A stretch of DNA of 64,000 bases from Allobosea sp. Lineage in GTDB: Bacteria > Pseudomonadota > Alphaproteobacteria > Rhizobiales > Beijerinckiaceae. Position numbers and translations under genes: made by a program. The notes under the pieces are model-generated. The model was not told the DNA's origin and did not search any database. It saw only the letters and a list, made by a program, of their open reading frames with translations. Location of the stretch: the NCBI GenBank assembly GCA_024231975.1, contig JAAEQB010000090.1:1-64000 (forward strand), in the 5' to 3' direction. Shown here one piece after another: positions 1 to 8,482 of the stretch (its first letter is position 1; each line of letters begins with the position of its first letter).

Positions 1-1
1 G

Positions 2-229
2 GGCGCGGCGGACGGTGAAATCGCGTTTGGCGCGCTCGAGGGCTTCCTCGACGTCCGCTACGGTGCACGAGACGGTTCCGCCTGCGCGGAGTTCTCGTGG
101 GAGGGACACGACGAGAATGATCCCGCCTGCGGTCGCGGATGGGCCTCAATCGGCCCCGCCGGCCGCCTCGTCGGGCACTTCCACATCCACAACGGCGACG
201 AGTCAGGCTTCGTCTGCGAACGCGTCTGA
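2..229 (+). CDS. C-terminal part of an unrecognised protein (clipped at window edge)
   Basis: An open frame enters from the left edge and stops at TGA 227-229, giving the last 75 residues of a protein whose start is outside the window. The tail is rich in Gly, Asp and His, with two conserved-looking stretches, FSWEGHDENDPACGRGWA and GHFHIHNGDESGFVCERV. Composition and absence of stops over 225 bases support real coding. I do not recognise the family; it resembles small conserved hypothetical proteins of Hyphomicrobiales. It runs toward the convergent tRNA-Gly gene. Confidence 0.6.
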   Translation, partial: GAADGEIAFGALEGFLDVRYGARDGSACAEFSWEGHDENDPACGRGWASIGPAGRLVGHFHIHNGDESGFVCERV

Positions 230-313
230 CTTCTTCAACAGCCTGCTAGGCCAGAAAAGCAAAAAGCGCCGGAAGATCCGACGCTTACGTGCCTCTCAAG
301 CCTTGAGATTGTC

Positions 314-388
314 TGGAGCGGGCGAAGGGATTCGAACCCTCGACCCCAACCTTGGCAAGGTTGTGCTCTACCCCTGAGCTACACCCGC
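314..388 (-). tRNA. tRNA-Gly (anticodon GCC)
   Basis: The reverse strand reads GCGGGTGTAGCTCAGGGGTA at the 5' end, has the anticodon arm CAACC-TTGCCAA-GGTTG with anticodon GCC, a T arm containing GGTTCGAATCC, and ends GCCCGCTCCA, so CCA is encoded. The 7-bp acceptor stem (GCGGGTG with CGCCCGC, including one G-T pair) closes. Length is 75 nt including CCA. It decodes GGC and GGT glycine codons. Confidence 0.97.
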
Positions 389-762
389 ATCCGAGACAGT
401 CGCGCCGTGTTGGCGGCGCGGCCGGGTTATTGCCCCAAAGCGGCGGGAAGCGCAAGCGCCTTGTTGCAACTTTCTGATCGTCACGTGACAATCCGGCAAA
501 ACCGCTGGGAAAATCGCCTCTTTCCAAGAGATGTTTCGGCTGCGCCGGCGGCCGGATCGCCCCGGCAGGCGATGCGGCGGACGAGAATCGCCAATCGCAG
601 GGGCGACGCGCGGTGATGTGCAGGCCCGCAACGGGCGATCGCGTTCCGCCTGCGCATCGCGGTGACAAGGTCGAGCTGCTGCTTTCGCCCTCTGCGTCGC
701 TTGCTTGCGCCGGCCCGCGGCTTTAGGCATCGCGCAGCGTCCCTAGTCCTTGCTGGTCGATC
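389..762. other. Intergenic gap between tRNA-Gly and the prolyl-tRNA editing gene
   Basis: This 374-base stretch separates the leftward tRNA-Gly from the rightward gene at 763, so it should carry two divergent promoters. I see a GC-rich hairpin near 401-420 (cgcgccg/cggcgcg) close to the tRNA 5' end, but no convincing -35/-10 pair and no coding frame with plausible composition. Confidence 0.4.
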
Positions 763-1290
763 ATGCCCACGCCGCTCTCTCCCGACGATCTCATCGCCAA
801 GCTCGACGAGCTCGGCATCAAGACCGAGCGCATCGACCATGTCGCGGTCTTCACCGTCGCCGAATCGAAGGAATTGCGCGGCAAGGTTCCCGGCCACCAC
901 ACCAAGAACCTGTTCCTGAAGGACAAGAAGGGGCGGATCTTCCTGGTCTCGGCGCTGGAGAGCACGCGGATCGACCTGAAGCGGCTGCATGAGCGGCTCG
1001 GCGCCAGCGGGCGGCTGTCCTTCGGCTCGGCCGAGCTGTTGCTGGAGAAGCTCGGTGTCACGCCGGGCTCGGTCACCGCCTTCGCCGTGGTCAACGATCA
1101 TGCCGGAGACGTCACCATGGTGCTCGATGCCGCCTTGATGGATGGCGAGCGCCTGAATTTCCATCCGCTGGTCAACACGGCGACGCTCGGCATCTCCAGA
1201 GACGACATGCTCGCCTTTCTGCGTGCGGTCGGACACGAGCCGATGATCATTGACCTTCCGACGCCGCCGGACGATGGACAGAACGGCTGA
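763..1290 (+). CDS. YbaK/ProX-type aminoacyl-tRNA deacylase (ProXp-ala-like)
   Basis: The 175-residue product matches the free-standing prolyl-tRNA editing family (YbaK/EbsC fold; ProXp-ala or PrdX), which hydrolyses mischarged Ala-tRNA(Pro) in the cytosol. Visible family features are NLFLKDKKGRIFLVSA, with the lysine region that lines the active site (about residues 46-62), LSFGSAELLLEKLGVTPGS (about 86-104), and a hydrophobic core with a late NFHPLVN segment. Length is that of the single-domain family. It starts at ATG 763. The thioredoxin-like gene follows 87 bases later in the same direction. Family assignment is firm; exact tRNA specificity is inferred. Confidence 0.88.
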   Translation: MPTPLSPDDLIAKLDELGIKTERIDHVAVFTVAESKELRGKVPGHHTKNLFLKDKKGRIFLVSALESTRIDLKRLHERLGASGRLSFGSAELLLEKLGVTPGSVTAFAVVNDHAGDVTMVLDAALMDGERLNFHPLVNTATLGISRDDMLAFLRAVGHEPMIIDLPTPPDDGQNG

Positions 1291-1377
1291 AGCCACCCAT
1301 CTATGGGGTGGCTCGCCATGGCGGGCATCCGGTTTTCCGAATTTCACGTCGACAGATTGCTAGGTGAAGGACGAGCC

Positions 1378-2277
1378 ATGCTGGTCAATGGCGATGCGGC
1401 CCCGGCCAAGGGGACGATCAAGGACACGACGACGCAGGGCTTCCGCCAGGACGTCATCGCCGAATCGATGAACCAGCCGGTGCTGGTCGACTTCTGGGCG
1501 CCTTGGTGCGGCCCGTGCAAGCAGTTGACCCCGGTGATCGAGAAGGTCGTCAACGAGGCCGGCGGCAAGGTCAAGCTGGTCAAGATGAACATCGACGAGC
1601 ATCCGGCGATCCCCGGCCAGCTCGGCATCCAGTCGATCCCCGCTGTGATCGCCTTCCAGCGCGGCCAGCCGGTCGACGGCTTCATGGGCGCGCAGCCGGA
1701 GAGCCAGGTGAAGGCCTTCATCGAGCGCCTGGTCGGGCCGATGGGGCCGGGGCCGGTCGAGGAGGTGCTGGCCGCGGCGGCGCAGGCGCTGGAGGCGGGC
1801 GACGCCGCCGGCGCGAGCGAGCTCTATGCCGAGGTGCTGGCGGCCGAGCCGGAGAACATCACGGCGATCGCCGGCATGGCGCGCCTGCATCTCGATGCCG
1901 GCGACATCGAGGGTGCCAAGGGCTTCCTGGCGATGGTGCCGGAGGCGAAGGCGCAGGAGCCGGCGGTGGCTGCTGTCCGGGCCGCGGTCGAGCTCGCCGA
2001 GCAGGCTGCCTCGCTCGGTGACACCGCCGAGCTCGAGGCCAAGGTTGCAGCCGACCCGAAAGATCATCAGGCCCGTTTCGACCTCGCTCTGGCACTGAAC
2101 GCCCGCGACAAGCGCGAGGAGGCGGTCGATCATCTGATCGCGATCATCAAGGCCGATCGCACATGGAACGATGACGGCGCCCGCAAGCAGCTGCTGCAGT
2201 TCTTCGAGGCCTGGGGGCCGATGGACGAGCACAGCGTCGCCGGGCGGCGCAAGCTGTCGGGCCTCTTGTTCTCGTAA
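1378..2277 (+). CDS. ybbN: Thioredoxin-domain protein with TPR-like C-terminus (YbbN/CnoX type)
   Basis: The 299-residue product has an N-terminal thioredoxin fold with WAPWCGPCK (redox cysteines 44 and 47) and an alanine-rich helical C-terminal half, about residues 120-290, typical of the co-chaperone-like YbbN/CnoX family. E. coli YbbN has lost the second active-site Cys, but alphaproteobacterial members such as this one keep CGPC, so redox activity is likely. I chose ATG 1378 because GAAGGA lies just upstream and the thioredoxin alignment begins shortly after; an upstream in-frame ATG at 1303 lacks support. The Lon N-domain gene follows after 16 bases, suggesting one proteostasis transcript. 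Confidence 0.9.
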   Translation: MLVNGDAAPAKGTIKDTTTQGFRQDVIAESMNQPVLVDFWAPWCGPCKQLTPVIEKVVNEAGGKVKLVKMNIDEHPAIPGQLGIQSIPAVIAFQRGQPVDGFMGAQPESQVKAFIERLVGPMGPGPVEEVLAAAAQALEAGDAAGASELYAEVLAAEPENITAIAGMARLHLDAGDIEGAKGFLAMVPEAKAQEPAVAAVRAAVELAEQAASLGDTAELEAKVAADPKDHQARFDLALALNARDKREEAVDHLIAIIKADRTWNDDGARKQLLQFFEAWGPMDEHSVAGRRKLSGLLFS

Positions 2278-2293
2278 GCCGGGGAGGGCGCGC

Positions 2294-2965
2294 ATGGGCA
2301 TGAACGCGGTCTATTCCGGGCCGGACGATTGCCCGGCCGTGATCCCGCTCTTCCCGCTCGCCGGCGCGCTGCTGCTGCCGCGCGGGCAGATGCCGCTCAA
2401 CATCTTCGAGCCACGCTATCTCGCCATGATCGATGACGCGCTGCGCACGCACCGCGTCATCGGCATGATCCAGCCCGAGCCGGAGAACGGGCGCCAGGCG
2501 CAGGTGCCGCCGCTGCTCCAGGTCGGCTGCATCGGCCGGATCACCCAGTTCGCCGAGACGGGCGACGACCGCTACATCATCACCCTGACCGGCATCTCGC
2601 GCTTCCGGCTGGAGGAGGAGCTCTCGGTCACCACGCCCTATCGCCAGGGCCGGGTGTCCTATGGCGATTTCGCCGTCGACTTCGAGGCGCGCGCCGGCGA
2701 GGACGAGGTCGACCGCGCCGGGCTCATCAAGGCGCTGCGCAGCTTCGCCAAGGCGAACGAGCTCAAGATCGACTGGAAGGGCGTCAACGAGGCGCCGAAC
2801 GAGGCGCTGGTCAACGCTCTCTCGATGATGTGCCCGTTCGGTCCGCGCGAGAAGCAGGCGCTGCTGGAAGCCCCCAGCTTGAAGAGCCGGGCCGAGGTGC
2901 TGGTTGCGATCACCGAGATCGAGCTCGCGCGCGGCGGCTCCGACCCGGACACGACGCTGCAGTGA
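2294..2965 (+). CDS. Lon N-terminal-domain (substrate-binding) protein
   Basis: This 223-residue protein is a stand-alone Lon substrate-binding domain with no ATPase or protease part. It shows the hallmark IPLFPLAGALLLPRG start (about residues 17-31) and LNIFEPRYLAMIDD, then a beta-rich section with CIGRITQFAE and an all-helical C-terminal half. Such proteins are common in alphaproteobacteria and their role is unknown; adaptor or chaperone functions are guesses. ATG 2294 has GGGGAGGG 6 bases upstream. It is 16 bases from the thioredoxin/TPR gene, likely co-transcribed. Confidence 0.88.
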   Translation: MGMNAVYSGPDDCPAVIPLFPLAGALLLPRGQMPLNIFEPRYLAMIDDALRTHRVIGMIQPEPENGRQAQVPPLLQVGCIGRITQFAETGDDRYIITLTGISRFRLEEELSVTTPYRQGRVSYGDFAVDFEARAGEDEVDRAGLIKALRSFAKANELKIDWKGVNEAPNEALVNALSMMCPFGPREKQALLEAPSLKSRAEVLVAITEIELARGGSDPDTTLQ

Positions 2966-3017
2966 ATGATCTGCGGGCTTTCCCTCCCATTGTCGTCTCG
3001 GGCGACCGGAGGGAGAC

Positions 3018-3068
3018 CCGGGACCCATGCCTGAGCCTCTGTGATAGATGTTCAGGCATGGGTCCCGG
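3018..3068. repeat. Intergenic inverted repeat, 17-bp perfect stem
   Basis: Positions 3018-3034 (CCGGGACCCATGCCTGA) are the exact reverse complement of 3052-3068, with a 17-base loop. It lies downstream of the Lon N-domain gene and before the MFS gene. It could act as a transcript 3' end, but there is no T-run, and the GGGACCCATG-type sequence looks like a dispersed palindromic repeat, like those at 12799 and 15144. Confidence 0.75.
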
Positions 3069-3143
3069 ATCAGCGCCGCTGGCGCGGCTTGTCCGGGACG
3101 ACCAGCTTCTTCTCAATTCAGGTTCGGTCCTTTGAATGTCGCG

Positions 3144-4538
3144 ATGACCCAATCTGGCGGTGCGGACAGCCCGCCCGCCACCTATCCGCCGCGGCGCTCT
3201 GTCGTCGCCTGGATCTTCTTCGACTGGTCGGAGCAGCCCTTCTTCACGCTGGTCACCACCTTCGTCTTCGCGCCTTTCTTCGCTTCGGCCTTGGCGAGCG
3301 ACCCCGCGGAAGGGCAGGCGCTCTGGGGCTATGCGACCGGCCTTGCCGGGCTTGCCATCGCGCTGCTCTCGCCGCTGCTCGGCGGCATCGCCGACAGGAC
3401 CGGTCCGCGCAAGCCCTGGATCGCGGTGTTCGGCGCGATGCTGGTCGCGGGCTCGGCGATGCTCTGGTACGCCAAGCCGGGTTCGCCCTGGGCGGTGCCG
3501 ATCGCGCTCGCCGGCTTCGTCATCGGCACGATCGGGGCCGAGTTCGCGACGATCTTCAACAATGCGATGATGACGCGGCTGGTGCCGCCGGAGCGACTCG
3601 GGCGGCTCTCCGGTACCGGCTGGGCCGTCGGTTATCTCGGCGGGCTGATCTCGCTGGCGCTGACGCTCGGCTTCCTCGCGGCCGATCCGCATACGGGCAA
3701 GACGCTGGCCGGCCTGTCGCCGCTGTTCGGGCTCGACGCCGCGGCGCGCGAGGGCGACCGCTTCTCCGGGCCGCTGACGGCGCTCTGGTTCGTGATCTTC
3801 GTCACCCCGATGTTCCTGCTGACGCCGGATTCGCCGCGCACCGGCATCCGGCTGAAAGAGGCGGCCACCGGCGGCTTCTCGCATCTCAAGGCGACGATCG
3901 CCGAACTGCCCTCGCTGCCCGGGCTCGGCCGCTTCCTGCTCGCCAATATGATCTACCAGGACGGGCTGGTCGCACTCTTTGCCTTCGGCGGCATCTACGG
4001 CGCCGGGGTGTTCGGCTGGCAGACGATCGAGCTCGGCGTCTTCGGCATCCTGCTCACCATCACCGGCACGCTTGGGGCCTGGGCCGGCGGCAAGCTCGAC
4101 GACGCGATCGGCGGCAAGCCGGTGATCCTCGGCGCCATCGCCTGCCTGCTCTTCGCCTGCATCGGCATCCTCTCGCTCGGGCCGGGACAGGTTGCTTTCG
4201 TGATCGAAGCTGCGCCGGCGACGCCGGGGGATGGCCTCTTCGCCTCGCTGCCGGAGAAGGTCTACCTTGGCCTGGGGCTGCTGATCGGCCTCGTCGCAGG
4301 GCCTCTGCAGGCATCGTCGCGCAGCATGCTTGCCCGCATCGCGCCGCCGGCAAGGATCGGCGAGTTCTTCGGCCTGTTCGCGCTGGCCGGGAAGGTGACG
4401 TCCTTCATGGGGCCGACGCTGGTCGCGCTCGCGACGACGATCTTCGCCAGCCAGCGTGCGGGCCTTGCCGTGCTGATCTTGTTCTTCTTGACCGGGGCGT
4501 GGCTGATCGCGGGCGTGAAGGTGAAGCGGGGCGGTTGA
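3144..4538 (+). CDS. MFS transporter, UMF1/Atg22-like
   Basis: The 464-residue polytopic membrane protein has about 12 predicted helices. The N-terminal FDWSEQPFFTLVTTFVFAPFF and the loop GGIADRTGPRKPW after helix 2 are typical of the UMF1 branch of the major facilitator superfamily (related to vacuolar Atg22 amino-acid exporters). FNNAMMTRLVPPERLGRLSG is another family stretch. Substrate is unknown. I start at ATG 3144; an in-frame TTG at 3132 is possible. The gene faces the transketolase-like gene convergently across repeat-rich DNA. Confidence 0.85.
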   Translation: MTQSGGADSPPATYPPRRSVVAWIFFDWSEQPFFTLVTTFVFAPFFASALASDPAEGQALWGYATGLAGLAIALLSPLLGGIADRTGPRKPWIAVFGAMLVAGSAMLWYAKPGSPWAVPIALAGFVIGTIGAEFATIFNNAMMTRLVPPERLGRLSGTGWAVGYLGGLISLALTLGFLAADPHTGKTLAGLSPLFGLDAAAREGDRFSGPLTALWFVIFVTPMFLLTPDSPRTGIRLKEAATGGFSHLKATIAELPSLPGLGRFLLANMIYQDGLVALFAFGGIYGAGVFGWQTIELGVFGILLTITGTLGAWAGGKLDDAIGGKPVILGAIACLLFACIGILSLGPGQVAFVIEAAPATPGDGLFASLPEKVYLGLGLLIGLVAGPLQASSRSMLARIAPPARIGEFFGLFALAGKVTSFMGPTLVALATTIFASQRAGLAVLILFFLTGAWLIAGVKVKRGG

Positions 4539-4685
4539 TCCGAGGCGCGGGAGGCGCGACCTACCCCTCTCCCCTTGCGAGAGAGGGCTGGGGTGATGGG
4601 TCGCGCGACGCCGTTCGTGCGTTCAGCGTCGCGCTCTTCGAAGCCTTCAAGACCTGAGCGACCCCTCATCCGGCCCTGCGGGCCA

Positions 4686-4708
4686 CCTTCTCCCGCAAGG
4701 GGAGAAGG
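4686..4708. terminator. Hairpin between convergent genes, also a dispersed repeat
   Basis: CCTTCTCCC-GCAA-GGGGAGAAGG forms a 9-bp stem with a 4-base loop, between the stop codons of the rightward MFS gene (4538) and the leftward transketolase-like gene (4721). Its flanks (cccctcatccggccctgcgggccacc, and an inverted relative near 4564-4595) have the look of a high-copy intergenic repeat of this group. It probably ends transcription from both sides; there is no strong T-run. Confidence 0.55.
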
Positions 4709-4720
4709 GAAGCAGTGCCC

Positions 4721-7114
4721 TCACGGCAGCGCCTTCAGATACCGCACCGGCCGGCCCGGCGTGGCTGCGTTCGCGGCATGGACGATGGCGTTCGCGTCGA
4801 TGCCGAAATGGCGATAGAGGTCGGCGACCGTGCCGGTCTGGCCGAAATGCTCGACGCCGAGCGCCTTCTGCCGGTGGCCATGGACGCTGCCGAGCCAGGC
4901 CAACGTCGCCGGATGGCCGTCCAGCACCGAGACGATGCCGCAATCGCGCGAGAGCTCGCCGAGCAGGCGCTCGACATGGCTGGTCGCGGCGTGGTTGCCG
5001 CGCTGGCGCGCCCGCTCGGCTGCCTGCCAGCCGGCATTGAGCCGGTCGGCCGAGGTGATGGCGAGCAGGCCGACATCGCGCCGGTCCTCACCGAGCAGGC
5101 CGACGGCCTCGATCGTCTCGGGTGCGACAGCGCCGGTATAGGCGATCACGACGGAGGCGTTCGGACCGGGCTTACGCAGCCAGTAGGCGCCATCGATGAT
5201 GTCGCGCTCCAGCTCCGGCGTCATGGCGCGCTTGGGCTGCTCGACCTGGCGGGTGGAGAGGCGCAGGTAAACCGAACCGCCGGTCTCGTCACGCAGCCAA
5301 GTGCGCTCGTCCGGGTCGCCCTCGCCATCCTTCTGCAGGTATTCGAACGACCAGCGCATCATCACCGCGAGCTCGTCGACGAAGGCTGGCTCGAAGGCGC
5401 AGAGCCCGTCCTGGCTCATGCCGATCAATGGCGTCGCGATCGACTGGTGGGCACCGCCCTCGGGCGCCAGCGTGACGCCGGCCGGCGTCGCCACCACCAT
5501 GAAGCGGGCGTCCTGGTAGCAGGCATAGTTCAGCGCATCGAGGCCGCGCGAGATGAAGGGGTCGTAGAGCGTGCCGATCGGGATCAGCCGCTCGCCGAAG
5601 ATCGAGTGCGACAGGCCGAGCGCCGAGAGGTTGATGAACAGGTTCATCTCGGCGATGCCCAGCTCGATATGCTGGCCCTTCGGCGAGAACTCCCATTTCT
5701 GCATCGAGGGAATGCGCTCGTCCTTGAAGGTGTCGGCCATCGAGGCCCGCGCGAACAGGCCGCGCCGGTTGACCCAGGGGCCGAGATTGGTCGAGACGGT
5801 GACGTCAGGCGCGGTGGTGACGATGCGGTCGGCGAGCGGGCCGCCGAGCTTCGCCAGCTCGTCGAGCACCTTGCCGAAGCCCATCTGCGTCGACATCGTT
5901 GCCTGGATGCCGGCCTCAAGCTTCGCCGGGACCGGCAGGGCCGGGGCCGAATGGCGCCGTCGCCCCTTGGCGAAGAACGGCACCTTGTCGAGGAAGGTGC
6001 GGATCTCGTTTTCCGGCAGTGTCAGCCCCTCGAACAGATCCCATTCATGGCCGGGCCGGACCTTGTTGGCGGCCTTGAAGCCTTCCATCTGCTCCTTGGT
6101 CATCAGGCCGGCATGGTTGTCCTTGTGGCCGGCGAGCGGCAGGCCGAAGCCCTTGACCGTGTAAGCAAGGAAGCAGACCGGCCGGTCGTGCCTGATGCCC
6201 TCGAAGGCTTCGAGCAGCGAGGGCAGGTCGTGGCCGCCGAGATTGCACATCAGCGCCGAAAGCTCGGCGTCGGAGCGCTTCTCGATCAGCTTGGTGACCG
6301 GGCCCTGGTCGCCGAGATCGTCCATCAGCCGCTTGCGCCAGGCGGCGCCGCCCTGGAAGGTCAGGGCCGAATAGAGCTGGTTCGGGCAGGAATCGATCCA
6401 GGCCTTCAGGCGCTCGCCGCCCTTCTCCTTGAACGCCGCCTGCTGGAGCGAGCCGTATTTCAGGGTGACGACGTCCCAGCCGAAGGCGCGGAACATTTGC
6501 TCGATCCGGTCGTAGAGGCCCTCGCGGACGACGGCGTCGAGCGACTGGCGGTTATAGTCGATCACCCACCAGGTGTTGCGCACGCCATGCTTCCAGCCCT
6601 CCATCAGGGCCTCGAAGATGTTGCCTTCGTCGAGCTCGGCATCGCCGATCAGCGCGACCATGCGCCCTTCCGGCGTGTCGCCGCCCCAGCCATGCGCTTT
6701 CACATAGTCCTGGACCAGGGAGGAGAAGAGCGTCTGGGCGACGCCGAGGCCGACCGAGCCGGTCGAGAAATCGACGTCGTCGATGTCCTTGGTGCGCGAG
6801 GGATAGCTCTGCGCGCCCTTGTAGCCGCGGAAGTTCTCCAGCTTCTCCTGCGTCTGCAGGCCCATCAGATAGTTGATGGCGTGGAAGATCGGCGAGGCGT
6901 GCGGCTTCACCGCCACCCGGTCCTGCGGCTTCAACGCAGCCATGTAGAGCGCCGTCATGATCGTCGCCAGCGAGGCCGAGGAGGCCTGATGGCCGCCGAC
7001 CTTCATCCCATCCTCATTGGCGCGGATGTGGTTGGCGTTGTGGATCGTCCATGACGCGAGCCAGAGGATCTTCTTCTCGAGCTCGGCGAGGATGGGCAGA
7101 CGGGGATCGGACAT
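4721..7114 (-). CDS. Transketolase / AceE-type thiamine-diphosphate enzyme
   Basis: The 797-residue product is a homodimeric thiamine-diphosphate enzyme related both to transketolase and to pyruvate dehydrogenase E1 (AceE). The cofactor motif begins at GDAELDEGN and ends in WWVIDYNRQSLD (about residues 180-215), after HASPIFHAINYLMG. The pyrimidine domain holds GQHIELGIAEMNLF, and the C-terminal third has LAPEGGAHQSIATP, as in AceE. It is shorter than AceE (about 890) and longer than transketolase (about 660). ATG 7114 has GGAGG at ideal spacing. No E2 or E3 genes are nearby, so the reaction cannot be assigned; annotation as a transketolase is conventional. Confidence 0.85.
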   Translation of the reverse strand: MSDPRLPILAELEKKILWLASWTIHNANHIRANEDGMKVGGHQASSASLATIMTALYMAALKPQDRVAVKPHASPIFHAINYLMGLQTQEKLENFRGYKGAQSYPSRTKDIDDVDFSTGSVGLGVAQTLFSSLVQDYVKAHGWGGDTPEGRMVALIGDAELDEGNIFEALMEGWKHGVRNTWWVIDYNRQSLDAVVREGLYDRIEQMFRAFGWDVVTLKYGSLQQAAFKEKGGERLKAWIDSCPNQLYSALTFQGGAAWRKRLMDDLGDQGPVTKLIEKRSDAELSALMCNLGGHDLPSLLEAFEGIRHDRPVCFLAYTVKGFGLPLAGHKDNHAGLMTKEQMEGFKAANKVRPGHEWDLFEGLTLPENEIRTFLDKVPFFAKGRRRHSAPALPVPAKLEAGIQATMSTQMGFGKVLDELAKLGGPLADRIVTTAPDVTVSTNLGPWVNRRGLFARASMADTFKDERIPSMQKWEFSPKGQHIELGIAEMNLFINLSALGLSHSIFGERLIPIGTLYDPFISRGLDALNYACYQDARFMVVATPAGVTLAPEGGAHQSIATPLIGMSQDGLCAFEPAFVDELAVMMRWSFEYLQKDGEGDPDERTWLRDETGGSVYLRLSTRQVEQPKRAMTPELERDIIDGAYWLRKPGPNASVVIAYTGAVAPETIEAVGLLGEDRRDVGLLAITSADRLNAGWQAAERARQRGNHAATSHVERLLGELSRDCGIVSVLDGHPATLAWLGSVHGHRQKALGVEHFGQTGTVADLYRHFGIDANAIVHAANAATPGRPVRYLKALP

Positions 7115-7222
7115 GATTGGCCTCCAGCGCGAGCCATCATGCATGGTTCGCGTGGCGAAGGCAGCTAAAGATCAGCTCCAAGACACCTTGATTTGGCGGA
7201 AACCACCAAGATCGCTGGGAAT

Positions 7223-7825
7223 TTATAGTGGTGGCTGCTGAGGCAGCAGCCAGTTCCGGAAGTCCTCGGCGAAGTTATTGGTCAGCCGATCGATCGGGGC
7301 GGCGAGCAAGGCCGCGTCGACGAGCGTGCCGCCGATGCCTTCGCCGGCGCGTGCGATCGACCGCTGCCCGGGATGGGACAGGATCGGCGCGCCGGTCTTC
7401 GCATCGACGATCGCCACGCTGGCGGTCATCTCATGCGGGCCGCCGACCAGGATGCGCTGAATGACCGAGGTCACACGGAGCTCGCGCAGGGTCACGATAA
7501 CCTTGACGGGCCGCTGGCCTGCGAGCACCGGCTTGAGCTGCTGCTGGAGCGCGGCAATAATCTTGTCCGAGGCGGCCTTGGCGATGAAGGTGCGCGCTTC
7601 CGGCGTCTTCGACAGCTCCTCCGAATCCTGCTCCGGCAGACCCTTGCTGCGAGCATAGGCACGGTCGCCATCGCCCCACCAGAGTGTCGCCGCCGGATCG
7701 ACCTCGACGGTCACTGCCGCGAGATGAAGCGCCTCGACCTGTGGCGGCGAAAGCGGGTTCGGGACGCTGACGCAGCCGGAGAGAGCGGCTGCCAGAAGGC
7801 AGAGCGAAAGCAGGCGATTGAGCAT
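7223..7825 (-). CDS. Lipoprotein of unknown function
   Basis: The 200-residue protein starts MLNRLLSLCLLAAALSGC, a signal peptide with a lipobox (LSGC, Cys 18), so it should be lipidated and membrane-anchored. The mature part has a beta-rich section with VKVIVTLRELRVTSVIQR and GGPHEMTASVAIVDAKTG, which resembles periplasmic lipoproteins that bind or assemble on membranes (DUF6778-like; uncertain). ATG 7825 is the only start that gives the signal peptide. It is divergent from the Lrp-family gene at 8000. Confidence 0.75.
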   Translation of the reverse strand: MLNRLLSLCLLAAALSGCVSVPNPLSPPQVEALHLAAVTVEVDPAATLWWGDGDRAYARSKGLPEQDSEELSKTPEARTFIAKAASDKIIAALQQQLKPVLAGQRPVKVIVTLRELRVTSVIQRILVGGPHEMTASVAIVDAKTGAPILSHPGQRSIARAGEGIGGTLVDAALLAAPIDRLTNNFAEDFRNWLLPQQPPL

Positions 7826-7999
7826 GTCGGGATCCAGACGGTGGGAACCCGAGTTGATCTGAGTCGCGCCCGTAAGCCAGTGCATCGCCGATGCTGAAAG
7901 TCCGGCAAACTGCAGCCGTGACGGGAATGTCACAATCATCGCCGAGCCACTTCCGCTCATGGCGGTTTCCGCTAAGTTCGCCCGACAGGGCGAGGGAAA

Positions 8000-8482
8000 A
8001 TGCCGGAGTTCAAGCTCGACGAGATCGACCGCCGCATCGTCCAGGCCCTGCAGGCGGACGGGCGCATCAGTGTGCAGGAGCTCGCCGGCAAGGTCGGGCT
8101 CTCGCCCAGCCCCTGCGCCAGGCGGGTGCGCCTGCTGGAGGAGGCCGGGATCATCGAGGGCTATGTCGCCATCGTGAACCAGGAGAAGCTCGGCCTGCCC
8201 GTCTCGGTCTTCGCCTCGATCAAGCTGGAGCGCCAGCGCGAGGAGGAGCTCGACCGCTTCGCCGCGGCGGTGTCGCGCTGGCCCGAGGTCGCCGACTGCT
8301 ACCTGATGACCGGGCAGCGCGACTATCTCCTGCGCATCATCGTCAGCGACCTTGCCGCCTATGAGCGCTTCCTCAAGGACAAGCTGACGCGGCTCGACAA
8401 TGTCGCCTCGATCGAATCGAGTTTTGCGCTCGGGCGGGTGAAGCGCTCCTATTCGGTGCCGGTCGAGCTGGGGCGGGGCTAG
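8000..8482 (+). CDS. Lrp/AsnC family transcriptional regulator
   Basis: The 160-residue protein has the AsnC-type winged helix-turn-helix at residues 5-55 (LDEIDRRIVQALQADGRIS, then LAGKVGLSPSPCARRVRLLE) and a C-terminal RAM effector domain with CYLMTGQRDYLLRIIVSD. Length and layout are standard for one-domain-pair Lrp regulators, which sense amino acids. Targets are not evident; divergent regulation of the lipoprotein gene is possible. Its 3' end overlaps the convergent GlxA-type gene by 4 bases. Confidence 0.92.
   Translation: MPEFKLDEIDRRIVQALQADGRISVQELAGKVGLSPSPCARRVRLLEEAGIIEGYVAIVNQEKLGLPVSVFASIKLERQREEELDRFAAAVSRWPEVADCYLMTGQRDYLLRIIVSDLAAYERFLKDKLTRLDNVASIESSFALGRVKRSYSVPVELGRG

Noticed and set aside
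4715..7054. A 779-codon open frame on the plus strand across the transketolase-like gene
   Set aside because: Antisense shadow: the minus strand encodes a full thiamine-diphosphate enzyme with motifs and a good ribosome binding site; high GC makes long antisense frames common.
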